This document shows positions 48,562 through 58,336 of a DNA stretch of 64,000 bases, piece by piece. The stretch covers positions 11,199-75,198 of the forward strand of contig CAMPUL010000005.1 in the NCBI GenBank assembly GCA_946997215.1, in the 5' to 3' direction. A program made the position numbers and the translations under genes. The first letter of the stretch is position 1; each line of letters opens with the position of its first letter. This DNA is from Gardnerella vaginalis. Its GTDB lineage: Bacteria; Actinomycetota; Actinomycetes; Actinomycetales; Bifidobacteriaceae. The notes under the pieces are model-generated. The model ran no database searches. It had not been told where the DNA came from and saw only the letters and a list, made by a program, of their open reading frames with translations.

Positions 48562-49425
48562 TTAAGCGTTGAGATTGGTGGAAGGTGCAGGAGCGTTATC
48601 AGACTTACCGCCATTAAGCCAGTCAATGCGCGCAGCCGCGTGACGCCCGCCAACAAGCTCCATGAAGCGATCTTCAAGATCTTTGCCCTGAGCCACCTCT
48701 TCAAGAGTGCCAGCAGCCGCAACATGACCTTCGTTAATAATTGCCACGTGCGAGCACATTTTTTCAACCAATTCCATAACGTGCGAAGAAATAATCACCG
48801 TTCCGCCAGTAGAAACATACTCGGCGAGAATATCCTTCAAATTTGCGCTAGAAACAGGGTCCACTGCCTCAAAAGGCTCATCGAGCACAAGCACGCGAGG
48901 GCTGTGGATCATAGCTGTTGCAAGGCAAATCTTCTTAGTCATACCAGTTGAATAGTCCGAAACCATAGTGTTTGCGGCTTCTGTTAAGTCGAAAGCAGAA
49001 AGCAAGTCGTTTGCACGCTTTACGGATTCCGCGCGACTCATCTCGCGAAGCATGCCAGCGTAAGTTAAAAGCTGAAGGCCGGTAATCGTCTTAAAAATCT
49101 CATCTGCTTGAGGCATTAAACCGATTGCGCGCTTAGCGCTATTTACGTCACTCCAAACATCGTTGCCAAAAATCGAAGCCGAGCCAGCATCTGGCATAAG
49201 CAAGCCCGTAAGCATCTTAATAGTAGTAGTTTTGCCAGCACCATTAGGGCCTACTAATCCATAGAAAGAGCCTGCTGGAATATCTAGCGAAAGATTATCT
49301 ACAGCAACTTTCTTACCAAAAGTCTTAACAAATCCGCGAATAGAAACCGCAGGAACTTCTGAATTGCTATCACTTGCATCACTCGAATAAGTGTTTGCAC
49401 CAAAAACTGGAACAGAATCCACCAT
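48562..49425 (-). CDS. ABC transporter ATP-binding protein
   Basis: 287 residues from ATG 49425, with GAGG 5 nt upstream; the frame extends to a GTG at 49467. Walker A is GPNGAGKTTTIKMLTG, the Q-loop LMPQADE, the signature DYSTGMTKKICLATA (STG in place of SGG) and Walker B VLVLDEPFEAVDP. The H-loop His is in IISSHVMELVEK. It energises the adjacent permease. The altered signature is common in ABC-2 exporter ATPases. Confidence 0.93.
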   Translation of the reverse strand: MVDSVPVFGANTYSSDASDSNSEVPAVSIRGFVKTFGKKVAVDNLSLDIPAGSFYGLVGPNGAGKTTTIKMLTGLLMPDAGSASIFGNDVWSDVNSAKRAIGLMPQADEIFKTITGLQLLTYAGMLREMSRAESVKRANDLLSAFDLTEAANTMVSDYSTGMTKKICLATAMIHSPRVLVLDEPFEAVDPVSSANLKDILAEYVSTGGTVIISSHVMELVEKMCSHVAIINEGHVAAAGTLEEVAQGKDLEDRFMELVGGRHAAARIDWLNGGKSDNAPAPSTNLNA

Positions 49426-49530
49426 ATAAACCTCGCAACATACAGATAAACGCACGTATTGCGCCACATTAATTGCGCAATCGCACGTTTATATCAAGGA
49501 TTCCATTATCTCATATCTTGCGTATAAACA

Positions 49531-49565
49531 CACTACGAGGCAGGTCATGTCGTTCGCGCAGAACG
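49531..49565 (+). repeat. Hairpin-array fragment, copy D
   Basis: GAGGCAGGTCATGTCGTTCG and the following GCGCAGAACGC match the 5' end of copy A (GGCAGGTCGTGTCGTTCGCG). H1 is degenerate and the rest is absent. It abuts the 3' end of the glycosyltransferase gene. Confidence 0.6.
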
Positions 49566-49573
49566 CAGCAAAA

Positions 49574-50800
49574 CTATCGCCCCGTGTGATGAATCGGCTT
49601 CCACTCGCTCTTAGAGAACACAGCTTGGAACGCAATCGGCACATACGAAAGCATAAAAATCGGGAAGCTAAGCGCGTACGCAAAAAGCTCTTTGTTAGTG
49701 GCCCCAAGCTTATCGTGTTCTACAAGAATGGTAAGCGAAACAAACACCATCATGCCCAAAACGCTTGTAACAGTAGTAGTTATAAAGCTAAGCGTTGAAT
49801 CAATCTGACTTGCCCACGTAACAAATCCAAATGCTGCAAATATAAATCCGAGTATAAGGCGAATAATCGCAAGCACCATAAACGGGCAAAGCATAAGCGT
49901 AAAGTCAACAGACGAAAAATCGCGCTCACGAATTCCGTGCCGTATAAGAGCCGCTCCGTAATATCGGAACACTTGCAAGAAGCCCTTACTCCAACGCAGT
50001 CTTTGCCTCCAGCTTTGCCTAAACGATACAGGCTGCTCGTCGTAAAGAACCGCTGACCCGCAATAGCCAACTTTGTCGCCATGCAAAATCGAGTCCATTG
50101 TAAACTCAAGGTCTTCTGTAAGAAGATGGAACTTCCACCCACGATTTCTGTGCATAATCTCGCGCGAAAACATGAATCCCGTTCCGCCTGCGTGGCAGCT
50201 AGACCCAAAAAGCATGCGCGAATTGTTGGTAAATCGCGATTCGCGTATGAACCACAATGCGGACCCAGAAGACACCCAATTATCCGATAGGTTCACGGAA
50301 TTTCTGTAGCTTGTTAAAATCTGATACCCTGCGTGGAATCCCTTATTCATCTCTTCAAAATAATGCAAATCCAGCTTATTGTCGGCGTCAAAAACAAAGT
50401 ATGCGTCGTAATCTTTGTCTTTTCCAAGCTCCATTATGTGATCCAAAAGGTAGCTAAGCGCGTAGCCCTTGCCAATATGCTGCTTATCGAATCGCTCTAT
50501 AACATTGCATCCGTAATTTCGCCCAACTTGCGCAGTGGTATCTGTGCAATTGTCGGCAACTAGCCAAATATCTATTAGCTGTTGATTATAAGTTTGATGC
50601 TGTATGCACTCTATAAGATTGCCGATTACAGCTTCCTCATTTCGCGCAGATATTAAAACCGCGTAATGCTTGTCCATTGGCGCTGGAGGGAAAACCACTG
50701 GCTTTGCAACAAGTGACGCAACTGCACAAACGCCTTGGTAAATAACGCTACTAACGCCGATTATAATTACTAAAACGTCGAAAATAGACAAAAGAATCAT
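49574..50800 (-). CDS. Family 2 glycosyltransferase, membrane-bound
   Basis: 408 residues. An N-terminal membrane helix is followed by the GT-A domain: VLISARNEEAVIGNLIE, DIWLVADNCTDTTA, DAYFVFDADN (metal-binding DxD), LTEDLEFTM (catalytic Asp) and QRLRWSKG (QxxRW, typical of processive BcsA/HasA-type enzymes). Three to four C-terminal membrane helices could form a translocation channel. It probably makes a surface glycan or glycolipid. It overlaps the upstream AI-2E gene by 4 bp. Confidence 0.88.
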   Translation of the reverse strand: MILLSIFDVLVIIIGVSSVIYQGVCAVASLVAKPVVFPPAPMDKHYAVLISARNEEAVIGNLIECIQHQTYNQQLIDIWLVADNCTDTTAQVGRNYGCNVIERFDKQHIGKGYALSYLLDHIMELGKDKDYDAYFVFDADNKLDLHYFEEMNKGFHAGYQILTSYRNSVNLSDNWVSSGSALWFIRESRFTNNSRMLFGSSCHAGGTGFMFSREIMHRNRGWKFHLLTEDLEFTMDSILHGDKVGYCGSAVLYDEQPVSFRQSWRQRLRWSKGFLQVFRYYGAALIRHGIRERDFSSVDFTLMLCPFMVLAIIRLILGFIFAAFGFVTWASQIDSTLSFITTTVTSVLGMMVFVSLTILVEHDKLGATNKELFAYALSFPIFMLSYVPIAFQAVFSKSEWKPIHHTGR

Positions 50801-52425
50801 TTATTCCACCCGCTTCGTGGATTTGTGTTTGTGTTCGATTTTTTGTTTTTACTTTCGTTTGGAATTGTAGCAGATTTATTTGCTTTCGACTTATCTTGCG
50901 ACTTACCTTTAGCATTTGCATGCAACACGTCGGCTGCTTGCGATTCATCGGCTGCTTGCGACTTATCCAAACCCGAATTTTCCGCACGCTTCTTAGCAAT
51001 ATCCTTATTTACAGCGTCTAAAACATCGCGCGAAATCGCCATAGTAGCAATATATCCAGAATCTTCTTGGGAATTTTGATTTTCGTTAGCATCACTAGAA
51101 GAAACATAAGCTTGCTTATACCAATACATAATGTCTTCATTAATCGAAACTCTAGAAGACGAGCCTTTCATAACTCTAAGCACACTATCTTTAACAGGCT
51201 TTACAAAACTATTGCCAATCGCTTCAACACTCGTAACCATAATCGACTTGCGATTAGGCTTTGGATCGTTCATTAATGGAGAATCAACAAGCTTATATTG
51301 CTTTGTGCAAACTTTAAGAATAGCTTGCAAGCTGGCAGTAACAGGAAGCGCCAAAAACGCGCCAAGAGCGCCAAAAACAGCACCCATAATCAACACCGAC
51401 AAAAATGCTACAGCAGGATTTAAGTCCATTGTTTTCTCGGAAATCTTAGGAGAAATAACCATGTTTTCAATCTGCTGATAAATCGTAACAAAAATAAGAA
51501 CAGCCAAAGCGGATGCAAAACCGTTGGAACCCCAAGCAAACACAATTGGCAAAGCTCCGCCTAAATACGTACCAATCGTTGGCACAAATTGGGAAACAAT
51601 TCCGCAGAACAGCGCAAGCGGCAGCCAGTACGGAACTTTCATAAATATTAGGAAAATCGCAGTACCCGTTGCATTAATCGCAGCCAAAATTGTGCGCGAG
51701 AACAAGAAACTAGATATTTGCTCTTGAACAACCGACCATATAAACAAAAATCGCCTTTGCGACTTAGGATTTAGCAAACGGCAAACACTTCTACGCATTG
51801 CAGGACCAGCCGCCGAAATATAATAAGTAACCATCAAAATGGTAAGCAAATCAAGCAAAGCGGCCATCAAACCCCAAGTAGTATTAAGCGCAAAACCGCT
51901 AAAATCCACAACCCAAGATGTTTGAATGTTGCGCAAAATCTCCATTCCAAGCTGCTCAATATTTGGCATCTTAAACCCAGTAGAATTGAGCACAAAATGC
52001 GCGAATTGGTTGTATAAATCAGGCAAACCAAGAACCATAGAAACAGCTTGTTGCACAAAAAGATTACCAAAAAGAACAAGAAGCAAAATAATAACCGCAA
52101 GCACCCCAACCAAGCTTGCCAAAGACGCAAAAGCCCTACTCCAACCGTGTTTTATAAGGCGCACAACAAGTGGTTCAATCGCAAGCGCTATAAAAATGGA
52201 GATTACAACGTCGAAAACTATAAAAGCTATACTTCCCCACGCGAACCAAACAAAAATCGCTACAAACGCTGCGATTACAGCATACATAAGCGCGCGACTG
52301 AGCCAATCAGGAGGCCTACGATTATCTCCCTTAGCTGGAAAAATCGAAGCCAAGTCGATTTTGGCGCTTGTGCCGTTGCTATCCATACGGCTTTCGTAGT
52401 TTTCTTTATTTGTCATAAATTCCAT
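50797..52425 (-). CDS. AI-2E/PerM-family membrane protein
   Basis: 542 residues with about eight membrane segments in the AI-2E (formerly UPF0118) pattern. The conserved C-terminal part is PTIGTYLGGALPIVFAWG, followed by ISPKISEKTMDLNPAVAF. The C-terminal ~180 residues are hydrophilic with Ser/Gln/Asp/Lys repeats (SQAADESQAADVLHANAKGK). Members export AI-2 or act in ion homeostasis; the cargo here is unknown. ATG 52425 and ATG 52416 are both possible starts. It is translationally coupled to the glycosyltransferase by a 4-bp overlap. Confidence 0.88.
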   Translation of the reverse strand: MEFMTNKENYESRMDSNGTSAKIDLASIFPAKGDNRRPPDWLSRALMYAVIAAFVAIFVWFAWGSIAFIVFDVVISIFIALAIEPLVVRLIKHGWSRAFASLASLVGVLAVIILLLVLFGNLFVQQAVSMVLGLPDLYNQFAHFVLNSTGFKMPNIEQLGMEILRNIQTSWVVDFSGFALNTTWGLMAALLDLLTILMVTYYISAAGPAMRRSVCRLLNPKSQRRFLFIWSVVQEQISSFLFSRTILAAINATGTAIFLIFMKVPYWLPLALFCGIVSQFVPTIGTYLGGALPIVFAWGSNGFASALAVLIFVTIYQQIENMVISPKISEKTMDLNPAVAFLSVLIMGAVFGALGAFLALPVTASLQAILKVCTKQYKLVDSPLMNDPKPNRKSIMVTSVEAIGNSFVKPVKDSVLRVMKGSSSRVSINEDIMYWYKQAYVSSSDANENQNSQEDSGYIATMAISRDVLDAVNKDIAKKRAENSGLDKSQAADESQAADVLHANAKGKSQDKSKANKSATIPNESKNKKSNTNTNPRSGWNK

Positions 52426-52538
52426 TGTACTTTACAAAGCGTGTAACACAATCGTAACCAGATAGTCGAGTCGCTGAAATCCAAAATCATATACAACAAT
52501 CTAAACTATTTAATGAGATTTTATGAAAGGATTGTGGC

Positions 52539-53975
52539 ATGACCACTTTACAAACTAAAGAAGATGCCGAAGCTCTGATTAAGCAAGAAGGCATTGAGTA
52601 CGTATCCGTTCGATTTACAGATTTGATTGGCGTTCAGCAGCATTTTACTGTGCCTGCAAGTGAGTTCTTAAACAGCGCATTTACGGATGGAATGGCCTTC
52701 GATGGCTCTTCTATGCAAGGATTCCAGGCTATCAACGAGTCCGATATGAAGCTTATTCCAGACGTAGACACTGCTTACATTGACCCATTCCGCAAGCATA
52801 AGACTTTGAACGTTGCTTTTTCGATTGTGGATCCTGTAACAGACGAGCCTTATTCTAGGGATCCTCGCCAGGTGGCAATTAAGGCAGAAGCCTACTTAAA
52901 GGCCACTGGTATTGCAGATACCGCAAGCTTTGCCCCAGAAGCCGAGTTCTTTATTTTCGACAAGGTGCGTTTTGCAAACGATATGCAGCGCTCCTTCTAT
53001 GAGGTGGATTCTAACGAAGCTCCTTGGAATTCTGGCATCGACACCGAAGACGATGGCAGCAACAACATTGGTTTTAAGAATCGCGTAAAGCACGGCTACT
53101 TCCCTGTTCCACCTGTTGATCACAATCAAGACTTGCGCGATGACATGGTTTACAATTTGCAAAAGGTTGGTTTGATTCTTGAGCGTTCTCACCACGAGGT
53201 TGGCGGCGCAGGTCAGCAGGAAATCAACTACCGTTACAATACGCTTGTTCATGCTGGCGACGACTTGATGAAGTACAAGTATGTTGTTCACGAGACTGCT
53301 GCTTTGGCTGGCAAGGCTGCAACATTTATGCCAAAGCCAATTGCTGGAGATAACGGCACTGGCATGCACTGCCATCAGTCGCTTTGGAAGGATGGCAAGC
53401 CATTGTTCTATGCGGAAACTGGTTATGCTCAGCTTTCCGATATTGCGCGTTGGTACATTGGCGGCCTTATTAAGCACGCGTCTTCTGTGCTCGCTTTTAC
53501 GAATCCTTCGCTTAACTCTTACCACCGCTTGGTTCCAGGCTACGAAGCTCCTGTAAACTTGGTCTACTCGGCTCGTAACCGTTCTGCAGCTATTCGTATT
53601 CCTCTTGCTGGAGAAGCTCCTGCTGCTAAGCGTATTGAGTTCCGCGCGCCAGATCCTTCTTGCAACCCGTTCTTGGCGTTCTCTGCTCAGCTTATGGCTG
53701 GCTTAGACGGCATTATGAACCACATTGAGCCTCCTGCTCCTGTTGATAAAGATCTTTACGAGCTTCCTCCAGAGGAGCATGACGGCATTAAGCAGGTTCC
53801 TTCTTCGCTTGGTGAAGCTTTGCAAGCTTTGGAAGAAGATCACGACTTCCTTATGCAAGGAGATGTGTTTACTAGCGATTTGATTGAAACTTGGCTTAAT
53901 CTAAAGCACGAAGAGATGGATATGGCTCGTTTGGCTCCAACGCCACTTGAGTATGAGCTTTACTTCCACATCTGA
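52539..53975 (+). CDS. glnA: Glutamine synthetase type I
   Basis: 478 residues; makes glutamine from glutamate, ammonia and ATP. The N-terminal beta-grasp is followed by [22 protein letters not shown] and the glutamate-binding/catalytic [35 protein letters not shown] lies further on. The adenylylation-site Tyr is present in [11 protein letters not shown], consistent with GlnE control. AAAGGA lies before the ATG. It is monocistronic with a strong terminator. Confidence 0.97.
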   Translation: MTTLQTKEDAEALIKQEGIEYVSVRFTDLIGVQQHFTVPASEFLNSAFTDGMAFDGSSMQGFQAINESDMKLIPDVDTAYIDPFRKHKTLNVAFSIVDPVTDEPYSRDPRQVAIKAEAYLKATGIADTASFAPEAEFFIFDKVRFANDMQRSFYEVDSNEAPWNSGIDTEDDGSNNIGFKNRVKHGYFPVPPVDHNQDLRDDMVYNLQKVGLILERSHHEVGGAGQQEINYRYNTLVHAGDDLMKYKYVVHETAALAGKAATFMPKPIAGDNGTGMHCHQSLWKDGKPLFYAETGYAQLSDIARWYIGGLIKHASSVLAFTNPSLNSYHRLVPGYEAPVNLVYSARNRSAAIRIPLAGEAPAAKRIEFRAPDPSCNPFLAFSAQLMAGLDGIMNHIEPPAPVDKDLYELPPEEHDGIKQVPSSLGEALQALEEDHDFLMQGDVFTSDLIETWLNLKHEEMDMARLAPTPLEYELYFHI

Positions 53976-53989
53976 TATTTGTGATTAAT

Positions 53990-54023
53990 AAAATCCCCCG
54001 CAAGAAAACTTGTGGGGGATTTT
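53990..54023 (+). terminator. glnA terminator (bidirectional)
   Basis: AAAATCCCCCGCAAG (53990-54004) pairs with CTTGTGGGGGATTTT (54009-54023) around a 4-nt loop, with one G-T pair. It is flanked by T-rich sequence on both strands, so it may also end def transcription. Confidence 0.9.
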
Positions 54024-54044
54024 AATTTACATTAGTCTTTTATT

Positions 54045-54698
54045 TTAAATCGCAAATCCGAGTGTTCTAGCAGCTGTTACTGGAACAGCTTCATCTGCCC
54101 AATAATCCTCAAGGTTTTCGTCGCTAGAAAGCGAGCGCATCTCTGCGCGATCAATGTAAAGCTCGCCGCGCAAATGATCCGTCTCATGCTGGAAGATTCG
54201 TGCTGGCCAACCGTGCAAGCGCTGCGAATGTTGCTTTCCATCCTCGTCTTGCCAAGTGGCTTGAATGTCTAGCCAGCGCTGACGAACAGCTTGATATCCG
54301 GCAACACTTAAGCAGCCCTCGTAAAAACTGCGCGTTTGCGTGCCAATTGGCTCATAGTGCGGGTTAATAATCGCTCTAAATGGCAATTCCGCAATATCTC
54401 TAGGATCGTCTTCGTCGTCTCTAACGTGGTCTTCTACAACCGCAATCGCTAAGCCAAGCCCGATTTGCGGAGCGGCCAAACCAACTCCTGGAGCGTCTAG
54501 CATAGTGCTGTGCATAAGCGAAATAAGCTTATTAAGCGTTGCGTGCGTAAGCTGACCATCGTAAGCAACCGTTCGCTGCCTTAAAACAGGCTCCCCTGCT
54601 TGAACAATCGACAAAACACCATCTTCTGTAGCAGAATCCAAAAGTCGCTCTACTGCGCGGCTAAGCTTAGTATCGACACTTGCGTGATGCGTAAACAT
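54045..54698 (-). CDS. def: Peptide deformylase
   Basis: 217 residues; removes the N-formyl group from new proteins. Motifs are GVGLAAPQIG, EGCLSV (metal Cys) and HETDHLRG (HExxH metal site with Asp). AAAGGAG lies 4 nt before the ATG. An N-terminal extension of about 30 residues is typical of actinobacterial forms. It follows glmM, separated by hairpin-array copy E. Confidence 0.96.
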   Translation of the reverse strand: MFTHHASVDTKLSRAVERLLDSATEDGVLSIVQAGEPVLRQRTVAYDGQLTHATLNKLISLMHSTMLDAPGVGLAAPQIGLGLAIAVVEDHVRDDEDDPRDIAELPFRAIINPHYEPIGTQTRSFYEGCLSVAGYQAVRQRWLDIQATWQDEDGKQHSQRLHGWPARIFQHETDHLRGELYIDRAEMRSLSSDENLEDYWADEAVPVTAARTLGFAI

Positions 54699-54999
54699 AG
54701 GACTCCTTTACCAGGCGATTCATAAAACTTCTAAAGTAATCTATAAATCTAAATTCGACTATTGCTAATGGCATATATATCAACAACAATACCAAAAGAG
54801 CTAGTATATCAAGATTATCCGCTTTTTGTAGCTCTAGACGGCGTGTCTAACAACATTCTCAGGAAATCGTTAGCGCGGTCTAAGCGCGCTAACGTCTTCG
54901 CTTGCGTTGAAAGCACACCGCGCTTTCAACCCTAAGCAAGCTCAGCGCTCCGAATTACCTTTTCGCGCTACGCTCTAAGCGAAAAGGTAGGTCGTCGCG
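54699..54999. repeat. Hairpin-array element, copy E, between glmM and def
   Basis: The gap holds no gene. H1 is a 10-bp stem 54868-54877/54885-54894 with loop GTCTAAG, identical in loop to copy A and with one compensatory pair change. H2 has outer stem GCTTGC/GCAAGC (54900-54905, 54936-54941) and inner 9-bp stem 54906-54914/54922-54930. Its stem sequences differ completely from copy A, while the flanks GTCTTCG and CTCAGCGCTC are the same. H6 is a 9-bp stem 54958-54966/54979-54987 with loop GCTACGCTCTAA, then GGTAGGTCG. Confidence 0.8.
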
Positions 55000-56430
55000 C
55001 TACAGCTTAAGATTATCCGTTACAACTTGTGCAAGTCGCGCGCAAACCTCATCTGCTTGCTCTTGCGTTGCAGCTTCGCACATAACGCGCACAAGTGGCT
55101 CTGTTCCGCTTGGTCTAAGAAGAACTCGACCCGTGTCTCCCAAAAGCGCGCTCTCCTTATCTACTGCATTAAGAACAGCAGCATTAGTTTTAGACGCCAT
55201 CTTATCTACGTTTGGCACATTTACTAAGCATTGCGGAAGCTGCGGGAAGTCGGCAGCCATTTGCGAAAGCTTCTTGCCCTCTCGCACAACTTCTCGACAC
55301 AACGTAAGCGCTGTAAGAGTGCCGTCCCCCGTGGTTGCAAACTCGCGATTAATCACATGCCCCGACTGCTCGCCGCCAAGAGAATAATCGCCTCTAAGCA
55401 TCTCTTCTAGAACGTAGCGATCTCCAACGCTTGTTTGAACAGTGGAAATGCCCATGTCTTTTAGCGCAAGCTTTAATCCAAGATTGCTCATTACAGTAAC
55501 AACAAGAGTATTATGATTCAGCTTGCCTTCGGCTTTCTTAGAGCGCGCAAGAATGCCCATAATTTGGTCGCCATTAACCATGTTTCCGTTTTCATCTACA
55601 GCCAAGCATCGGTCCGCATCTCCGTCGAAAGCTACTCCCAAATCGGCCTTAGATGCCTTAACCATAGCTTGCAATTGCTCGGGATGCGTGGAACCAGCAT
55701 GATCGTTAATGTTGTAGCCATCTGGAGATGCGTTAATCACAATCACTTCTGCGCCAGCTCTGCGCAATGCTTCTGGAGCTACTACAGACGTTGCACCATT
55801 TGCGCAATCTGCCACTACTCTAAGACCTGCAAGCGGCTTAGGACGAGTAGAAGATTCACTGCTTAAAGGTGCTACAGAAGAAACAAGATGATCAATATAA
55901 AGATTTGTAGCTGTAGTGGTATCGTGACTGATTCGCCCAACGCCACTGCCTGTAGGACGCTGCCAATCCTTGCCTAAAACCGCCTCAATCTCATCTTCTT
56001 TACTATCCGGAAGCTTAAAACCACCGCGTGCAAAGAACTTAATTCCATTATCAGGCATTGGATTATGCGAAGCAGATATTACGGCACCCATTTCTACGTT
56101 TAGAACAGAAGTCAAAAAGGCCACACCAGGAGTTGGGATTATGCCAGCGTCTATAACGTCAAATCCGCCTGCACTCATGCCTGCAGCTAAAGCAGACGCT
56201 AGAAAATCACCAGAAACGCGAGTATCGCGACCAACCAGCGCCCTTCGCCTAGCGTGCATCTTTGTTTGTGCAACGCGATTATTAGAATCGCACTCACTTG
56301 TTGATTCTGTTGATTCTGTTGATTCTCCTAAAACTCGAACGGCAGCATCGCCTAAATCTAGCGCTAATTGTGCAGTTAAATCGCGATTCGCTAATCCTCT
56401 AACGCCATCGGTACCGAACATATTTGGCAT
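55000..56430 (-). CDS. glmM: Phosphoglucosamine mutase GlmM
   Basis: 476 residues; converts glucosamine-6-phosphate to glucosamine-1-phosphate for UDP-GlcNAc and peptidoglycan. The N-terminal FGTDGVRGLAN and the catalytic phosphoserine in ISASHNPMPDNGIKFFA are present. The metal loop is FDGDADRCLAVD, and the substrate motif GEQSGHVI and C-terminal RPSGTEPLVRVM follow. An insert STESTESTSECDSN near residue 40 is encoded by three 9-bp repeats (56299-56325). Copy E begins directly after its stop. Confidence 0.96.
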   Translation of the reverse strand: MPNMFGTDGVRGLANRDLTAQLALDLGDAAVRVLGESTESTESTSECDSNNRVAQTKMHARRRALVGRDTRVSGDFLASALAAGMSAGGFDVIDAGIIPTPGVAFLTSVLNVEMGAVISASHNPMPDNGIKFFARGGFKLPDSKEDEIEAVLGKDWQRPTGSGVGRISHDTTTATNLYIDHLVSSVAPLSSESSTRPKPLAGLRVVADCANGATSVVAPEALRRAGAEVIVINASPDGYNINDHAGSTHPEQLQAMVKASKADLGVAFDGDADRCLAVDENGNMVNGDQIMGILARSKKAEGKLNHNTLVVTVMSNLGLKLALKDMGISTVQTSVGDRYVLEEMLRGDYSLGGEQSGHVINREFATTGDGTLTALTLCREVVREGKKLSQMAADFPQLPQCLVNVPNVDKMASKTNAAVLNAVDKESALLGDTGRVLLRPSGTEPLVRVMCEAATQEQADEVCARLAQVVTDNLKL

Positions 56431-56592
56431 AATCAGACTCTTTCAATTAGATTTCAAAAAACACACTGTGTTCCATTTTACTCTGCAATGCGCTAGACGC
56501 GCCACAATTGCACACTACGACTTGCGTAGTTAACAATTAATCACCCAAAAATAGGATTATAGGCTCAATATCGTAGACACAAAAAAGACCAC

Positions 56593-56628
56593 AAAAAAAA
56601 TTAAGCCCGCCTAAAAAGACGGACTTAA
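56593..56628 (-). terminator. Terminator of infC-rpmI-rplT
   Basis: An 11-bp stem (56601-56611 with 56618-56628, two G-T pairs). On the minus strand it is followed by eight T (56593-56600). It lies 75 bp past rplT. Confidence 0.88.
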
Positions 56629-56702
56629 TATTTAATGCTTTATTTAATGCTATCTAATTCTTGAAGTGATTAAATCACTCAAATAAAACCGATAATCTAA
56701 AA

Positions 56703-57086
56703 TCAGGCTTCTACTGGAGCATTAACGTCTGCAGGCAAAGCAGCCTTAGCAGCTTCGACGATTGCCTTAAAGGTTTCAACGTCGCTAACAGCAAGCTCAG
56801 CCAAAGCGCGGCGATCCAATTCGATGCCAGCTAAGCGCAAGCCCTGAATAAAGCGGTTGTAGGTGATTCCTTCTGCGCGAACAGCAGCGTTAATACGCTG
56901 AATCCACAACTTGCGGAAATCACCCTTGCGAGCCTTGCGGTCGCGGAAGTTATAAGTAAATGAGTGGAGCAGCTGTTCCTTTGCCTTGCGGTAAAGACGG
57001 GAGCGCTGACCGCGGTAGCCAGAAGCCCTCTCAAGAACAACGCGACGCTTCTTGTGAGCGTTTACTGCGCGCTTTACTCGTGCCAT
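56703..57086 (-). CDS. rplT: 50S ribosomal protein L20
   Basis: 127 residues. [39 protein letters not shown] and [20 protein letters not shown] are L20 signatures. It binds 23S rRNA early in assembly and represses its own operon in several bacteria. It is the last gene of the operon, 68 bp after rpmI. The C-terminus ([12 protein letters not shown]) is slightly extended. Confidence 0.98.
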   Translation of the reverse strand: MARVKRAVNAHKKRRVVLERASGYRGQRSRLYRKAKEQLLHSFTYNFRDRKARKGDFRKLWIQRINAAVRAEGITYNRFIQGLRLAGIELDRRALAELAVSDVETFKAIVEAAKAALPADVNAPVEA

Positions 57087-57154
57087 AAGTATTCCTCAGC
57101 TTTCTTAAAAATTTATGATTGCGTATTCGTTTACAAGCAATTCTTACTTGTTAC

Positions 57155-57349
57155 TTACTTAACGAGCAAGCCCTTAAGCTTCTTGCTCTGCGCAGTAGCC
57201 AATACTTTATCTTCGGAAAGAGCACGACGTTTACGAGCCGACTTGTGCTCCAAGTTGTGGCGCATGGCGCTACCATCGTGCATCACCTTACCGGTACCGG
57301 TAAGACGAACGCGCTTGGACGCTGCGGAATTAGTTTTCATCTTCGGCAT
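57155..57349 (-). CDS. rpmI: 50S ribosomal protein L35
   Basis: 64 residues: [20 protein letters not shown] with [20 protein letters not shown]. The ribosome site AAGGAGG lies 6 nt before the ATG and inside the infC coding sequence. The first 20 bp of rpmI overlap the end of infC in another frame, so translation of the two is probably coupled. Confidence 0.98.
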   Translation of the reverse strand: MPKMKTNSAASKRVRLTGTGKVMHDGSAMRHNLEHKSARKRRALSEDKVLATAQSKKLKGLLVK

Positions 57350-58025
57350 TGCTGCCCTCCTTATGATTCTGATCAGATTCTACAGAAGCTTTTGCGGACA
57401 CATAGGCCGCTGCCTGAGCCTCTTGCTTTGCCGCAAGTCGTGCTGCTTGACGAGCTTGACGCTCTGCGCGCGATTCGGCGCCTCTACGACGCTGCTCAGA
57501 CTGAGTATGAATCTTTTTACCCTTAGGGGCGAGAGTCATTATTATGTTACGACCCTCCTGCTTAGGGGCAAACTCCACGGTTCCACTTTCGGAAACCTCA
57601 TCTGCAAGCCTACGCAATAACTCAACTCCACCTACAGGCCTCGACTGCTCGCGGCCGCGCAGCATAATGGTGACTTTTACTTTGTCTCCACCATTTAGGA
57701 ATCGAAGAACATGACCCTTCTTAACGTCGAAATCGTGGTCGTCAATCTTGAGTCGGAAACGAATTTCCTTAATCTCGGCCGTACTTTGATTACGACGCGC
57801 TTCACGAGCCTTAATCTTCTCGTTGTACTTGTACTTACCGTAGTCAATAAGCTTGGCTACAGGAGGCTTAGCAGTAGGCGCAACCTCTACAAGATCGAGG
57901 TTTGCTTCCTTTGCCAGGTTCAACGCTACCGAGGTCGCAATAACACCCACCTGCTCGCCTTTCGGACCGATAAGGCGTACTTGTGAGACGCGAATCTCTT
58001 CGTTAATGCGTGGTTCGTCGCTAAT
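57330..58025 (-). CDS. infC: Translation initiation factor IF-3, probable ATT start
   Basis: About 231 residues starting at [20 protein letters not shown], the usual N-terminus. At that point there is no ATG, GTG or TTG. Instead ATT at 58025 is preceded by GGAG with a 5-nt gap. Rare AUU/AUC starts are known for infC and allow IF-3 to limit its own synthesis. A longer frame runs to TTG 58100 without a ribosome site. The N-domain, linker and C-domain ([37 protein letters not shown]) are complete. A ~45-residue Ala/Arg/Glu-rich tail follows. Confidence 0.94.
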   Translation of the reverse strand: MSDEPRINEEIRVSQVRLIGPKGEQVGVIATSVALNLAKEANLDLVEVAPTAKPPVAKLIDYGKYKYNEKIKAREARRNQSTAEIKEIRFRLKIDDHDFDVKKGHVLRFLNGGDKVKVTIMLRGREQSRPVGGVELLRRLADEVSESGTVEFAPKQEGRNIIMTLAPKGKKIHTQSEQRRRGAESRAERQARQAARLAAKQEAQAAAYVSAKASVESDQNHKEGSNAEDEN

Positions 58026-58224
58026 GATGACTCCAATCCTTGTTAAAACAGTGGAACAGCACACCAAAAGGTCAAAGATAAATTCAAGTTCAAACATCAA
58101 TCAAATGCGCTCAAGAATAGCGCTGTAGCAAGCATATTGCCACGTGACCGAAGTCATGAACCCGAAACCCTTTAGGCTTCCAGGTGGGATATACCACTTT
58201 CTTGATTACTCAAGCCAAATGTCT
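58026..58224 (-). promoter_or_regulatory. Long infC leader with hairpin
   Basis: About 190 nt of transcript precede infC. It contains TGACTTCGGTCA (58145-58156, a 4-bp stem with TTCG loop) and GTGGTATATCCCAC (palindromic, 58186-58199). Leaders of infC-rpmI-rplT operons are often L20-controlled or attenuated. No known motif was identified with certainty. Confidence 0.4.
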
Positions 58225-58253
58225 ATTTTACTTGGAGACTTGACAATAGTCAA
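58225..58253 (-). promoter_or_regulatory. infC operon promoter
   Basis: Minus-strand TTGACT (58248-58253), exactly 17 nt, TAAAAT (58225-58230). A good match to the housekeeping sigma consensus. Confidence 0.75.
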
Positions 58254-58282
58254 ACATGCTCAAAAATACTAAACAAGTCGCA

Positions 58283-58311
58283 TTAAATATCAACAAAACA
58301 CGCTATATAAT
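58283..58311 (+). promoter_or_regulatory. Predicted thiN promoter
   Basis: TATAAT at 58306-58311 with TTAAAT at 58283-58288, 17-nt spacer. Transcription would begin near 58318, which excludes upstream starts and favours ATG 58337 or 58343. Confidence 0.5.
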
Positions 58312-58336
58312 CGCAATTCCGCGCGCGCGATATTAT

